Numbered from the stretch's first letter, positions 36,221-46,132 are shown. The stretch: 64,000 nucleotides of DNA from Bifidobacterium castoris (GCF_003952025.1 NZ_QXGI01000002.1:372001-436000), one strand, 5' to 3'. Numbers and translations are program-made. Notes: a model not told the origin generated them from the sequence alone.

Positions 36221-38854
36221 GTGTTTGGATTCGGCAGGAAGAAGGACAAGGCGAAGCGCGGCGCCGAAGCCGCGGCGCAGCCCATGCAGCCGCCGCGGCC
36301 GCAGGGCGGCGCCGCGGTGCCGCCGCCGGCCCCGGCGAACGGCCACACGAACGGCCCGGTGCGGCTCATCGATCCGGTGCCCGGGCAGCCGCAGGACATG
36401 CGCGTCGGCATCGTGCAGGCGCTCGAGCAGCCCGAAGGCGGCCGGGGGTACATCGTCGAGCTCACGCCGGCCGGCCAGATGAACATCCTCGCGTGGATCG
36501 CCGACGACGACGCCGTGCATCCGACCGCCACCGTGCTCGCCGAGAAACCGTCCACGGCGGGCGTCGAACTCAAGTTCGACCCGTGGAACGAAGGCAACGA
36601 CCGCATCGGCGCGATCTTCATCTGGGACACCGAGCATGGCTTCCAGGGCGACGACCCCGACATCCCGATCTGCATCGGCGAATACATGGTCGACGCCGAC
36701 GGCGCCGTCCTGATCGCCCAGTGCTCCTTCGACGCCGGCGCCTACGCGCGCACGCCGCATCCGCGCGCCGAGGCGGTCGCCGCATGCTGGCTGCTCGCGC
36801 GCCGCCTGCCGGCGCTGCGCGGCGAGCGGATCACGACGAGCTCGGGCCGTTTCGTCGACCTCTTCGACCAGATCGAGAAGATGCCGCTGCCCGACGCGGT
36901 CGACATGATCATCCACCGCGGCACGTCGAACACAGGCCGCGTCACGCAGATCGAGCGCGCGCTCGCGCGCCAGCTCGTCGAGATCGGCGCGCCGCAGCTG
37001 CGCGCGATCGCCGCGAACACCGAGCTCGGCCTGCGTCGCCTCGGCACGAACGGCCAGTTCTGGATCAACTTCGACCAGAACGCCGTGCAGGGACTGCAGC
37101 GCGATCTCGTCATCGCCGTCGAAGGCGCGTTCAACCGCCTCGTCGACGCGCGCAACGCCGCCGCGCACCGCGACAACGACATCGCGTTGCTTGCGACGCT
37201 CGACGAACGCACGACCGGCTTCGTGTTCCGCTCCGCCTTCGTCCACTGGGGCGAGCATGCGCGCTTCACGCGCGGAGAAATCGGCGCGCGCAACCCGTAC
37301 ATGGAGCTCTACGACGCGCGCGCCAAGCGCGGCGGCGCATGGGAGTCGCTGACGCGATTCGGCAACGTCGCCGAACGGCTGCGGCTGCCGTTGCGCCTCC
37401 AGTACGGCGTCGACGTCGACAATGAGTCCGGCGTGATGGCGATCGCGTTCAACGCGCCGACGGCGATGGGGTTCCCGGCCTCGCGCGTCGACAACGACGG
37501 CGTCTGGCGCGACGTGCGCGACACGCGCGGTGCGCAGGCCTCCGTCTACGTGCTGCGGCTCGCCGGTCTGCTCGCCTATGTCGGCTTCTCGTCGAGCATC
37601 GCGACGACGTCGGTGACGATCACGGCGCGCGCCGGCACGCTCACCGGCACGCCGGTGCTGTCGATGCGTTTCGAGCGCATGGCCTTCTACGGCGACGTGG
37701 TGCCGCGCTATCTTGGCGGCGACATCGACGACGACGCCTTCGACTTCGATCCGGCCGCGCTGCTGCGGCTGCTCGCGCCGTCCGCGCAGGCCGTAGACCT
37801 CGGCGACGACCTCGGCTTCAGGGGCGTCACGCCGCTGCCGCTGCCGGAGGCGATCAAGGCGCACCGCGTGCCGCTGTGGAAGGACATGCGCGAACTGCCC
37901 GCCGACCTCGGCGTTCGGCTGCGCGCCGATCGCGCGTGCGAGCTCGACGTGCTGCACGATGACGCGCCGATCTCGATCGCCGACGTCGAGAAGATCATCA
38001 ACGACAACGAGGATTCGCCGGTATCCGCCGCGATCGAACTCGAATCGGTCGTCATGGAACTGTCGAAGTCGCTGCCGCAGGAGACGCCGGCGTTCCGGCC
38101 GCTGTACTGCAACAACCAGGGCGAGCGCGAACTCGTCACGCTCGCCGACGACGACGATCCGCAGGCGCATGCGGACGGCAGGCCGAGCGTCGACCCGTCG
38201 GCGATCCGGTACTTCAAGGTGCCGGACGCGCTGTTCCGCGCGCTGGCCGAACTCGCGCGCATCAGCATCGCCAACGGGCAGTTCGACAAGGCGAAGGAGC
38301 TGCTCGCGCGCGTCCACCACATCGGCAAGCTGTCGATCCCGCCGTACATCAGCGAATCGGCGATGTATGTGGACGGCGCCGAACCCGACTGGGCCAAGGA
38401 CGCCGACGTGCTGACGAAGGCGCTGCCGTACGCCGTCGAGCCCTGCGACGTCGCCGTGCTCTACTACCGCCTTGCCTACGCGATGCGCAACCTCGGCAAG
38501 GCCGACCTGTCCGCCGCCTGCTACGCGATGACGCTGACGATACCGGTGCGCTGGCTGCGCGACACGGCGCTCGAGGAGCTGAGCGAGCTGCTCGACGGCG
38601 ACCTGAACCGTGCGCCGGCGATCGAGGACGCCAAGCAGCTGCTGCGCGCGAACGGCATCCCGGTCGTGCCGTCGCACGGCCTGATGCATCTGCTCGCGCG
38701 CAACACGATCGACCTCGTGGACGCCGGCTTCCCGAAGGCCGCCGGCATCGGCGTCCGGCTGCTCGCGGCCGCCGAACGCGACGACACGCTCGACTGGCTC
38801 GGCGGCACATTGCTCCACGGCACCTACGGCGAGGACGAACTCGGCGACGAGTGA
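36221..38854 (+). CDS. Unknown large protein, first of two 877-aa paralogues
   Basis: I cannot name the family. The protein begins with a basic segment (MFGFGRKKDKAKRG), a Pro/Ala-rich linker to about residue 55, then a long alpha/beta region, and ends with helical repeats that look like tetratricopeptide units (YYRLAYAMRNLGKADLSAACYAM near residue 750). No signal peptide or transmembrane helix is seen. The start is GTG, 10 nt after GGAAGGAG. The downstream gene encodes a paralogue of identical length. Shared landmarks are listed under findings. It is probably a bifidobacterial-type protein of cytosolic role. Confidence 0.85.
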   Translation: MFGFGRKKDKAKRGAEAAAQPMQPPRPQGGAAVPPPAPANGHTNGPVRLIDPVPGQPQDMRVGIVQALEQPEGGRGYIVELTPAGQMNILAWIADDDAVHPTATVLAEKPSTAGVELKFDPWNEGNDRIGAIFIWDTEHGFQGDDPDIPICIGEYMVDADGAVLIAQCSFDAGAYARTPHPRAEAVAACWLLARRLPALRGERITTSSGRFVDLFDQIEKMPLPDAVDMIIHRGTSNTGRVTQIERALARQLVEIGAPQLRAIAANTELGLRRLGTNGQFWINFDQNAVQGLQRDLVIAVEGAFNRLVDARNAAAHRDNDIALLATLDERTTGFVFRSAFVHWGEHARFTRGEIGARNPYMELYDARAKRGGAWESLTRFGNVAERLRLPLRLQYGVDVDNESGVMAIAFNAPTAMGFPASRVDNDGVWRDVRDTRGAQASVYVLRLAGLLAYVGFSSSIATTSVTITARAGTLTGTPVLSMRFERMAFYGDVVPRYLGGDIDDDAFDFDPAALLRLLAPSAQAVDLGDDLGFRGVTPLPLPEAIKAHRVPLWKDMRELPADLGVRLRADRACELDVLHDDAPISIADVEKIINDNEDSPVSAAIELESVVMELSKSLPQETPAFRPLYCNNQGERELVTLADDDDPQAHADGRPSVDPSAIRYFKVPDALFRALAELARISIANGQFDKAKELLARVHHIGKLSIPPYISESAMYVDGAEPDWAKDADVLTKALPYAVEPCDVAVLYYRLAYAMRNLGKADLSAACYAMTLTIPVRWLRDTALEELSELLDGDLNRAPAIEDAKQLLRANGIPVVPSHGLMHLLARNTIDLVDAGFPKAAGIGVRLLAAAERDDTLDWLGGTLLHGTYGEDELGDE

Positions 38855-38867
38855 GCCCGCGCCGGCC

Positions 38868-38890
38868 CTTCGGCCGCATGACGGCCGAAG
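38868..38890 (+). repeat. Hairpin between the 877-aa paralogues
   Basis: Nine-base arms CTTCGGCCG and CGGCCGAAG with a 5-nt loop lie in the 90-nt gap. There is no T run, so read-through into the second gene is likely. Confidence 0.45.
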
Positions 38891-38944
38891 ACGCATGACG
38901 ACCAAGACCCGCAACGACCCCAGCAACGACCAAAGGACGCAACG

Positions 38945-41578
38945 ATGACGCAGATGAACGGCACGAACGGTTTCACCGTGCCACCGATTCCGCCGGCGCC
39001 GGGATCCGGCGCCCCGACGCCGCCGCCGATGCCGACGCCGCAACAGGCCGCGCCGCCGCAGCCGCAGCAGCCGACGTCCGCGCGGCATGCGGCGCACCCG
39101 ATCCATCAACTGGACGGCCGCGGACGCACCGACCGGCTGCCGACGCTGCCCGGACAGCCGCAGGGGCGCCGCTACGCGGTGACGACCGCGCTGCCGCAGC
39201 CGGAGCAAGGCCTCGGCTACGTCGTCGAGGAAGTCGACGGCGGAGTGCGGGTCCTCGCATGGATCCGCGACGACATGAAGGTGTTCACGACCGATGACGT
39301 CCTCGACGACGATTCCGCCGGCGCGCTGCGCGCCGACCGCGCCGACGTGCACTTCGACAAATGGGATGCGGACGACGACGACTACACCGGACCGATGCGC
39401 GTGCGCAGCATCTTCGAGCCCGGCCATGGCGTCAGCTTCGGCGAATACCGCAGGCAGGACGACGACGTGACGATCCTCGCGGCGGCGCTCGACCTCGGCC
39501 CGTTGACGAGCGGCGCCCACCCGCGGGCCGTCGTCCTCGCGGCGGGATGGCTGCTCGCGTACCATGTCCCGACGCTCGCCGGCCGCCGTCCCGGCTCCGG
39601 TCTCGGCCGCATCTTCGACGAGTTCATGCGGGTGACGCGCGAGCCGGTCGCCGACGCCGTCGACGCGATCGTCTGGAAGGGCGCCGTGAACGCGGCCACG
39701 GCGGCGCCTACCGACCGTTTCGCCGCGCGCGAGCTCATCGAGGCGGGCGCGGCCGCGCTGCGTCCGGTCAGCGCGCGCGAATCGGTGCGCTTCATCATCG
39801 TCGAGGACACGAACCTGTTCTGGGCCGTGTTCAACGGCGACATGCCGACCGCCGACCGGCACGCGGTGCTCGCCATCGAATCCGCGCTCAACCGCCTCGG
39901 CGCCGTGCGCCGCGTGGCCGACGCGAGGGACAACGAGAACGGCTTCGTCACGACGCTCGACGAGGCCGGATGCTACGACGCGGTGCGCCGTCGCGACCAC
40001 GTCTGGTCGCAGCACATCGAGCATGTGCTCGACTACACGGACGTCAACAACCGCTTCGCGCGGATCAACGACGCGGCGGCCGCGCCGGGCGGCATGTGGG
40101 ACACGCTGACGCGCTTCATCACAATCGGCGAATCGCTGATCCTGCCGCACCGCTTCGAATACCGCGCCGACGTCAACACGGACACCGGCGAGATGGCGAT
40201 CATCTTCTCCGCCCCCGACGAAACGCAGTTCCAGTCGAGCGACTGGCGCGACGGCCATGTCGTCGACGTGCGCGCCATGCGCGCGGCGCACGCCGCGACG
40301 TACGCGCTCGAACTCGCCGGATTGCTCGCGCAGATCGCATTCACGGCCGGACCGTCCGTCAACGCCGTCACCGTCACCGGCTACCGCGGCTCGCTGTACA
40401 AGACCGAGGATCCGGTGCTTTCGTTGAGCTTCGATCGCGCGCGCTTCACGACGAACGTACTGCCGCGCTACCGTGACGGCGTCTTCGACGACGCGGCGCT
40501 CGACGACGATCCGGCGCGCGTCCTGCCGATGCTCGAACCGACGGCCTTCGCGCTCGCCTTCAACGCGCGTCGAGGCCTCGACGTCATCACGCCGCTGCCG
40601 GTGCCGCAGTCGCTGCTGGCGAACCGCACGCCGCTATGGACGGACACGCGTCCGCTGCCGCCGCGACTGTGCTCGCTGCTGCGCGCCGACCGCGCGCAGG
40701 ACCTCGACATCCTGCATGACGACGCTTCGATCAAGGGATCGGAGGTCATGGATCTGCGTCAAGGCAACGAGAAGGACACGCCGATCGGCACGTCGATCGA
40801 ACTCGAATCGGTCATCATGCAGATCGAGATGAGCGAGCAGGCGCCGGCGAACCAGCGGCCGCTCTACTGCGAGAACCCGACGCAGCGTCTGCTCGTCTCC
40901 CTCGTCGACGACGGCCCGGACACGCGCTACTGGAAGGCTCCGGACGCGCTGTACAACGCGCGCGTCGGACTGACGCACATCTACCGCGACGACGGCGATC
41001 ACCAGGCCGCCGTCGCGCAGGCGCAGGCGATGGAACGCATCGCGCCGACCTGCGCGGCCGCGTATTTCGAGGAGGCGGTCGTGCATGCCGACAGCGAGGA
41101 CTACGAGGCCGCGGCGCGCGTGCTCAAGTCCGCGCTGACGATCGCCGTCGACCGCGACGACGTCGACTTCGTATACTACCGCCTCGCCTACGCGTTGTGG
41201 AATACCGGCGATCGCGAATCGGCGGCCGCCTGCTATGCGATGCGCACGCTCGACAGCGCCTCCTATGCGCCGTCCGCGCGCCGCGAGGTCGCGCAGCTGC
41301 TCGCGCAGCTCGGCTGGGACAAGCTGCCCGACCACGACCAGGCGGTCGCCAGGCTGCGGGAGGTCGACATCCCGGTCGCCCCGCAGGTGCGCGCTCTCGA
41401 TGTGCTCGCCGAGGCGGCGATGGGACTCGTCGACGCCGGATTCCCGTGCGCGGCCGACGCGGCCGCCGGCATCCTCGCGAACTCGGTCGAAGGCGACGTG
41501 CTGCGGCTGCTGCGCCAATGCCTGCGCTACGGCGTGCTCAACGCCGACGACGTGCTCGCGGCCGAACGCGGCGAGTGA
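38945..41578 (+). CDS. Unknown large protein, second of two 877-aa paralogues
   Basis: Paralogue of the upstream gene with the same length and domain order, but with a different N-terminus: a Pro/Gln-rich tail of about 65 residues instead of the basic one. Conserved blocks include PGQPQ, HPRA...WLLA, PLPVPQ...PLW, LRADRA-x-x-LD-x-LHDDA, IELESV(V/I)M and YYRLAYA. The C-terminal third has tetratricopeptide-like repeats (ALYNARVGLTHIYRDDGDHQAAV onward). AAAGGACG lies before the ATG. The pair may form a hetero-oligomer; this is inference from tandem position and equal length. Confidence 0.85.
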   Translation: MTQMNGTNGFTVPPIPPAPGSGAPTPPPMPTPQQAAPPQPQQPTSARHAAHPIHQLDGRGRTDRLPTLPGQPQGRRYAVTTALPQPEQGLGYVVEEVDGGVRVLAWIRDDMKVFTTDDVLDDDSAGALRADRADVHFDKWDADDDDYTGPMRVRSIFEPGHGVSFGEYRRQDDDVTILAAALDLGPLTSGAHPRAVVLAAGWLLAYHVPTLAGRRPGSGLGRIFDEFMRVTREPVADAVDAIVWKGAVNAATAAPTDRFAARELIEAGAAALRPVSARESVRFIIVEDTNLFWAVFNGDMPTADRHAVLAIESALNRLGAVRRVADARDNENGFVTTLDEAGCYDAVRRRDHVWSQHIEHVLDYTDVNNRFARINDAAAAPGGMWDTLTRFITIGESLILPHRFEYRADVNTDTGEMAIIFSAPDETQFQSSDWRDGHVVDVRAMRAAHAATYALELAGLLAQIAFTAGPSVNAVTVTGYRGSLYKTEDPVLSLSFDRARFTTNVLPRYRDGVFDDAALDDDPARVLPMLEPTAFALAFNARRGLDVITPLPVPQSLLANRTPLWTDTRPLPPRLCSLLRADRAQDLDILHDDASIKGSEVMDLRQGNEKDTPIGTSIELESVIMQIEMSEQAPANQRPLYCENPTQRLLVSLVDDGPDTRYWKAPDALYNARVGLTHIYRDDGDHQAAVAQAQAMERIAPTCAAAYFEEAVVHADSEDYEAAARVLKSALTIAVDRDDVDFVYYRLAYALWNTGDRESAAACYAMRTLDSASYAPSARREVAQLLAQLGWDKLPDHDQAVARLREVDIPVAPQVRALDVLAEAAMGLVDAGFPCAADAAAGILANSVEGDVLRLLRQCLRYGVLNADDVLAAERGE

Positions 41579-41611
41579 CGCGCCGATAGACGCTGAGAGA
41601 CGCCGATAGAC

Positions 41612-41648
41612 GAAGGCGGGCGGGGACCACAGGTCCCGGCCCGCCTTC
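41612..41648. terminator. Bidirectional terminator
   Basis: A 17-bp stem with one mismatch (41612-41628 with 41632-41648) lies between the second 877-aa gene and the converging pfkB-type gene. TTCCTT follows on the plus strand. Confidence 0.65.
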
Positions 41649-41675
41649 CTTGCATGGGTGGATTTTCAGGGAAGG

Positions 41676-42716
41676 TCAATCGGCGAGGCGCTCCTTGATG
41701 AACGCGGTCGCCTCGTCGTAGGACGGGCAGACGGGCACGCCGTCCGCGTTGTGCGCGATCGACAGCGCGGCGGCCGCGTTCGCGATCTGCACGCTCGCCT
41801 CGAGGTCCCAGCCTTCGGCGAGCAGCGCGCACAGCGCGCCGGTGTGCACGGGGCCGGCTGAGCGGATATGCGTCGCCTTCGTCGGGAAGCCGTCGATGTG
41901 CATGACGCCTTCGCCGTGCTGGCGGATCCATGCGCCTCGCGAACCGGCTCGCAGCACGATCGGCGCGTGCAGCACGTCGCTCAGCGCCGTGCACAGTTCG
42001 TGCATCGATTCGTCGAAGCCGCCGGAGACGCGCAGCGTCGGCGTCTCGTCGATGCTGATCGACAGCCGTTCGGCGAGCGAATACGCCTGCTGGCGGTTCA
42101 TCGACCAGATCGGGCGCGCGAGGATCAGCGTCTCGAGCAGCTGCGCGTTGACGAGACGCAACGCGCTCGTCGAATTGAGCACGATGCGGAAATCGCGCGT
42201 CTGCGGCTGGCATTCGGGGCGCGACAGGAACTTGTGGACGGCGGTCGCGCCGTCGTTCATCAGCGCGTTGCTGCCGATGTGGACGACGTCGCCCTTCTGC
42301 GGATGGACGTTCCTGTAGGCGTCCGCGTCGCCGCGCGACTCGGCGCCGTGATGCGCGACATAGGATTTCGCCTCGCCGTCGGACAGGATGATGCGCATGC
42401 CGTTGTCCTGATTGGGCAATGTGCGGCCGGTATGGGTGATGTGCGCGCGGCGCAGCGCATCCGCGATGCAGTCCGCCCACGGGCCGGTGCCCATCATGCT
42501 CGCCAACTCGGTGCGCGCGCCCATGCGTCCCGCCGCGGCGAGCACCTGGAAGCTGCCGCCGATCGAACGGGACACGGTGCCCGCCTCGACGAAGCGGCCG
42601 GGCTGCGGCATCTCCGGCACGCGCATCAGCATATCCACCCAGGTCTGGCCGAGGGAGACGACGGTCGGTTCATGGTCGCGCTGCGCGCGGATCTTGTTGA
42701 CGATGTCACTGAGCAT
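41676..42716 (-). CDS. PfkB/ribokinase-fold protein, catalytic Asp replaced
   Basis: A 346-residue protein with the PfkB (ribokinase-like) fold: PTVVSLGQTWVDMLMRVPEMPQPG is the normal start, and GGSFQVLAAAGRMGA the sugar-binding block. The usual second signature, D-T-x-G-A-G-D-x3-G-A, reads H-I-R-S-A-G-P-V-H-T-G-A around residues 283-294, so the catalytic Asp is Pro289 and the anion-hole Gly is changed. It may be an inactive kinase kept for sugar sensing, or use a different base. AAAGGAACC precedes the ATG. It converges with the 877-aa pair. Confidence 0.82.
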   Translation of the reverse strand: MLSDIVNKIRAQRDHEPTVVSLGQTWVDMLMRVPEMPQPGRFVEAGTVSRSIGGSFQVLAAAGRMGARTELASMMGTGPWADCIADALRRAHITHTGRTLPNQDNGMRIILSDGEAKSYVAHHGAESRGDADAYRNVHPQKGDVVHIGSNALMNDGATAVHKFLSRPECQPQTRDFRIVLNSTSALRLVNAQLLETLILARPIWSMNRQQAYSLAERLSISIDETPTLRVSGGFDESMHELCTALSDVLHAPIVLRAGSRGAWIRQHGEGVMHIDGFPTKATHIRSAGPVHTGALCALLAEGWDLEASVQIANAAAALSIAHNADGVPVCPSYDEATAFIKERLAD

Positions 42717-43087
42717 GACTGGTTCCTTTCTCGTTGGCGGCCCCGCACGTTTTCCGCATTGCGAATGCGCGTCGGCCTCACTGCCTCTTCCTCACGTTCC
42801 TCCTGCAGTACCCTCTCCCAGTACTTGCCCGACGCCTGCCGGCGTCGGCGGCGGCCCCCAGAGAAGACGCTCTGGTTACGATTGTAGACGCTGTGCGCGG
42901 GAACGGCGCGCGGATCGGTGCGGATGCGGACGCATGCACGGCGCAATTGTGAAAGAAGCACGGGGAAAGTGGCGTTGTCCGGCATCTGGTTGTATCATTG
43001 GGAAGTTGTGTGTGACGGCGTACGTTCTTGTATGCACGCAGCCGCACGCAGACTTGCAAGTCAACAGTAATTTATAGGGAGTCCATT
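42717..43087. other. Divergent spacer between the PfkB-like gene and rpmB
   Basis: These 371 nt hold no convincing gene. TATCAT at 42993-42998 is a possible -10 for rpmB, with no clear -35 at 17 nt. Base composition falls toward rpmB, as expected for a strong ribosomal promoter region. Confidence 0.4.
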
Positions 43088-43285
43088 ATGGCAGCTCGTT
43101 GTGCAGTGTGTGGCAAGGGCCCGCGTACGGGTTATTCCGTGTCGCACTCGCATATTCGTAACAAGCGCCGCTTCCTGCCGAACCTCCAGCCGGTTCGCAC
43201 CACCGTGGACGGTCAGAACGTCCGCCTTCGCGTGTGCGCGAAATGCCTCAAGGCAGGCAAGGTTCAGCGTGTGAGCGCCAACTGA
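43088..43285 (+). CDS. rpmB: Ribosomal protein bL28
   Basis: A 65-residue large-subunit ribosomal protein. CAVCGKGP near the N-terminus and [10 protein letters not shown] near the C-terminus supply the four Cys of the zinc-binding (C+) form, which differs from the Cys-free form some actinobacteria express under zinc limitation. [20 protein letters not shown] is diagnostic. AGGGAG lies 6 nt before the ATG at 43088. A strong terminator follows, so it is monocistronic. Confidence 0.96.
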   Translation: MAARCAVCGKGPRTGYSVSHSHIRNKRRFLPNLQPVRTTVDGQNVRLRVCAKCLKAGKVQRVSAN

Positions 43286-43316
43286 TATGCATTGAACCAT
43301 GCGGAACGCATGAGGG

Positions 43317-43353
43317 AGCCCCGTCGGAAGAGTCCAGCTCGTCCGACGGGGCT
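43317..43353 (+). terminator. Terminator of rpmB
   Basis: A 12-bp perfect stem (AGCCCCGTCGGA with TCCGACGGGGCT) and a 13-nt loop, followed by TCTCGTTG, lie 31 nt after the stop. Confidence 0.7.
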
Positions 43354-43441
43354 TCTCGTTGCTTGGTGTATTGGGCGTGGGGCGCCGCGGCCCCCGCATG
43401 CCGGTCGCCCTGCCGCCGCGGCACGTTCCATCGGCGGCGTT

Positions 43442-43690
43442 GATGGTTTGTTCCGGCAACGGGCCAATTCGCGGGGGCGGTTCGTCGGGCATGTCGATGG
43501 TGCGGGACGGAAAGTGGCTGGTTTGCGGGATGGTTCGTCGGCGCTCTCGGCGGATCAGGACGCTGCGGGGCGGCCTGTCGGCGGTGCCGACGGATTGGGA
43601 CGGAATCGGTCCGGTTCGTGGGTGGACTCGTCGGCTGGTTCGATGGATTGGCCCGGAACAGGACGACCCGGCGGGACGCGCTGTGGCGGC
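43442..43690. repeat. Degenerate repeats of about 40-57 bp upstream of recG
   Basis: Units anchored on GATGG-like or GATTGG-like strings start at about 43442, 43496, 43553, 43593 and 43642. TTCGTCGG recurs at 43481 and 43534 (53 bp apart). The spacing is irregular, so this is a decayed array at best. The whole spacer 43286-43720 holds no confident gene. Confidence 0.35.
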
Positions 43691-43720
43691 TCGTCCGCGC
43701 GCGTGCGACAATGGGGGACT

Positions 43721-46132
43721 ATGAGTACCGTGACCGTGGAATCACCGCTGGCGTCGTTGCTGACGAACAAGCGGCGCGTCAGCGCGCTCAAGGCGCTCGG
43801 CGTCACGACGGTCGGCGAGGCGCTCAGCTACTATCCGTTCCGCGTGACCGAGCCGGTGCCGGTGCGTGCGCTCGGCGACGTGCGCTTCGGCGAGAGGATG
43901 GCCTGCCCGGTCGTCGTGCGCGGCGTACGCGTCGCGCCGATGAGCTCCCGCGGCTCCTACCGCCTCGAGGTGCTCGTCGACGACGCCGACTACGCGCGCG
44001 ACCATCGGCAGCGCCCGGCCGCCGCCAACCTCGTCTTCTTCGCCCACCGCAAGTCGTACATCGACTGGATGGCGTCACGGCTGACGACCGGCATGCGCAT
44101 CGTCATCGCCGGTGAACCGAGCGTGTTCAACGACCGCCTGCAGTTCACGCATCCCGAAATCCTGACCGTCGCCCCCGACGAGCCGACGCCCGCGCCGGCG
44201 CAGCTCGCCTTCGACGAGCCGACGCCCGCGCGCGGTACCGGCCGTCCGCGCAACACGCCCGCACGCACGCTCAAATACGACGTCGACTCCGTCGCGCAGG
44301 GCCTTGCCCGCGTCTGCCGTCCGCGCCCGGTCTACCATGCGAACTCACGCATTTCGAGCGAACACATCCATGAGACGATCCTCGCGCTGCTGCATATGCT
44401 CGCCGGCGAGGAACCGCAGTCGGCCGCCGAACCTTCCGATGACGCGCCGGTACGCTCGCTGTGGGACGACGGCGACCGTGTGCGCGCCGCGCTCGAACGG
44501 GCGATCCCGGACGTGCTGCCGGAACAGGTGCGTGCCGAACTCAATCTGATGCACCGCGCGCAGGCCTTCTGCGCGATCCATGACCCCGACGCCGTCGCCG
44601 ACTTCCGCCATGCGATCCGGACGATGCGCTACGAGGAGGCCTTCGTCTGCCAGTGCGCGCTGCTGATGGCGCGCGACGCGGCGAGCGCGAGCGAGGCCTT
44701 CCCCTGCGGCGATGTCGCGTTGCGCGACGACTACATCGCCGCGCTGCCGTTCCCGTTGACCCATGGCCAGCGTGACGTCATCGACCGGATCGGCGTGGAC
44801 ATGCGCGCCGACCATCCGATGCAGCGGCTGCTGCAGGGCGAGGTCGGCTCCGGCAAGACCGTCGTCGCCGTCGCCGCGATGCTGCAGGCCGTCGGCTCCG
44901 GCCATCAGGCCGTGCTCGTCGCGCCGACGCAGGTGCTCGCCGAACAGCACCACCAGTCGATCACCGCGTCGGTCGGCGCGTCGGACGCCGATGTGCCGGT
45001 GCTGCTGCTCACCGGCGGCATGAAGCTCGCCGCGCGCCGCCGCGTGCTCGCGAAGGCCGCGAGCGGCGAGCCGTGCATCGTCGTCGCGACTCACGCCGCG
45101 TTCTCGAAGTCGTTCCAGGCGCCGAACCTCGCGCTCGCCGTCATCGACGAGCAGCACCGCTTCGGCGTCGAGCAGCGCGAGACCCTGCGCGGCAAGTCGG
45201 AGCGCGACCCGCATCTGCTCGTCATGACGGCGACGCCGATTCCGCGCACTGCGGCGATGACGTGGTTCGGCGACCTCGACATCTCGTGGCTGACCGAACT
45301 GCCGGGCGGCCGCCGGCCGATCCGCACCTTCATCGTGCCGGAGGACGACGGCAAGCTGATGTCCGACATGTTCTGGCATCTGCGTGCGCGCATCGACGCC
45401 GGCGAGCGCGCGTACATCGTCTGCCCGCGCATCGACGTGCCGGAGGACGACGGCGCGGCCGCCGCCGACGATGACATGCAGGTCGTCGAACTCGGTGACG
45501 ACGCCGACCATCCGCGCCCGCCGCTGCGTTCGGTGGAGGAGATCCGTGAACGATTGCAATCGCTGCCGCAGTTCCGCGGCGTCGCGATCTGCACGCTCAC
45601 CGGTCGCGACGACGACAAGACGAAGCAGCGCGTCATGGAGGAGTTCGCGGGCGGCGCGACGCCGGTCATGGTCGCGACGACGGTCATCGAGGTCGGCGTC
45701 GACGTGCCGCAGGCCAGCTGCATCGTCATCTTCGACGCCGACCGCTACGGCCTGTCGCAGCTGCATCAGCTGCGCGGACGCGTCGGCCGAGGCGGAACCG
45801 ACGCGTGGGCGTTCCTCGTTTCGCGCGCCGAAGCGGGGTCGATCGCCGAGGAGCGGCTGCAGGTCATCGCCGATTCGCTTGACGGAGCCGACATCGCCGC
45901 CAAGGATCTCGAGTTGCGCGGCGCCGGCGATGTGCTCGGCGACGCGCAGTCGGGCGGCAAGTCGAGCCTCAGGCTGCTGCGCGTCGTCAAGGACGCGCCG
46001 ATGATCGCCGACGCGCGTGAGCGCGCGCAGAGGCTGCTCGACGCCGATCCGACGCTCGACGGGCATGTGCAGCTCGCCGGCGCCGTCCTCGATTTCACGC
46101 GCGGCAACGAGAGGTTCCTGACGAGCAACTGA
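43721..46132 (+). CDS. recG: ATP-dependent DNA helicase RecG
   Basis: Branch-migrating helicase that remodels stalled replication forks and Holliday junctions. An N-terminal wedge/OB domain (VTTVGEALSYYPFRV onward) is followed by the helicase core with GEVGSGKTVVAVAAM (Walker A, about residues 371-385), DEQHRFGVEQRE (motif II, DEQH) and QLRGRVGRGG (motif VI). It is 803 aa, somewhat long owing to an insert rich in Pro and Ala near residues 150-185. The start at 43721 lacks a ribosome site; GACAAT ends 8 nt upstream, suggesting a leaderless mRNA. rsmD follows 409 nt later. Confidence 0.94.
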   Translation: MSTVTVESPLASLLTNKRRVSALKALGVTTVGEALSYYPFRVTEPVPVRALGDVRFGERMACPVVVRGVRVAPMSSRGSYRLEVLVDDADYARDHRQRPAAANLVFFAHRKSYIDWMASRLTTGMRIVIAGEPSVFNDRLQFTHPEILTVAPDEPTPAPAQLAFDEPTPARGTGRPRNTPARTLKYDVDSVAQGLARVCRPRPVYHANSRISSEHIHETILALLHMLAGEEPQSAAEPSDDAPVRSLWDDGDRVRAALERAIPDVLPEQVRAELNLMHRAQAFCAIHDPDAVADFRHAIRTMRYEEAFVCQCALLMARDAASASEAFPCGDVALRDDYIAALPFPLTHGQRDVIDRIGVDMRADHPMQRLLQGEVGSGKTVVAVAAMLQAVGSGHQAVLVAPTQVLAEQHHQSITASVGASDADVPVLLLTGGMKLAARRRVLAKAASGEPCIVVATHAAFSKSFQAPNLALAVIDEQHRFGVEQRETLRGKSERDPHLLVMTATPIPRTAAMTWFGDLDISWLTELPGGRRPIRTFIVPEDDGKLMSDMFWHLRARIDAGERAYIVCPRIDVPEDDGAAAADDDMQVVELGDDADHPRPPLRSVEEIRERLQSLPQFRGVAICTLTGRDDDKTKQRVMEEFAGGATPVMVATTVIEVGVDVPQASCIVIFDADRYGLSQLHQLRGRVGRGGTDAWAFLVSRAEAGSIAEERLQVIADSLDGADIAAKDLELRGAGDVLGDAQSGGKSSLRLLRVVKDAPMIADARERAQRLLDADPTLDGHVQLAGAVLDFTRGNERFLTSN

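Noticed and set aside
35084-40291. An open reading frame of over 1700 codons antisense to the 877-aa gene and into its paralogue
   Set aside because: High GC with G/C third positions removes stop codons in shadow frames; the translation is Arg/Val/Asp-rich low-complexity and only its last part, the CmpB-like gene from 35953, looks real.
36221-41578. Phage or mobile island for the 877-aa pair
   Set aside because: Base composition and codon use match the core genes, and there are no integrases, insertion sequences or tRNA junctions nearby.
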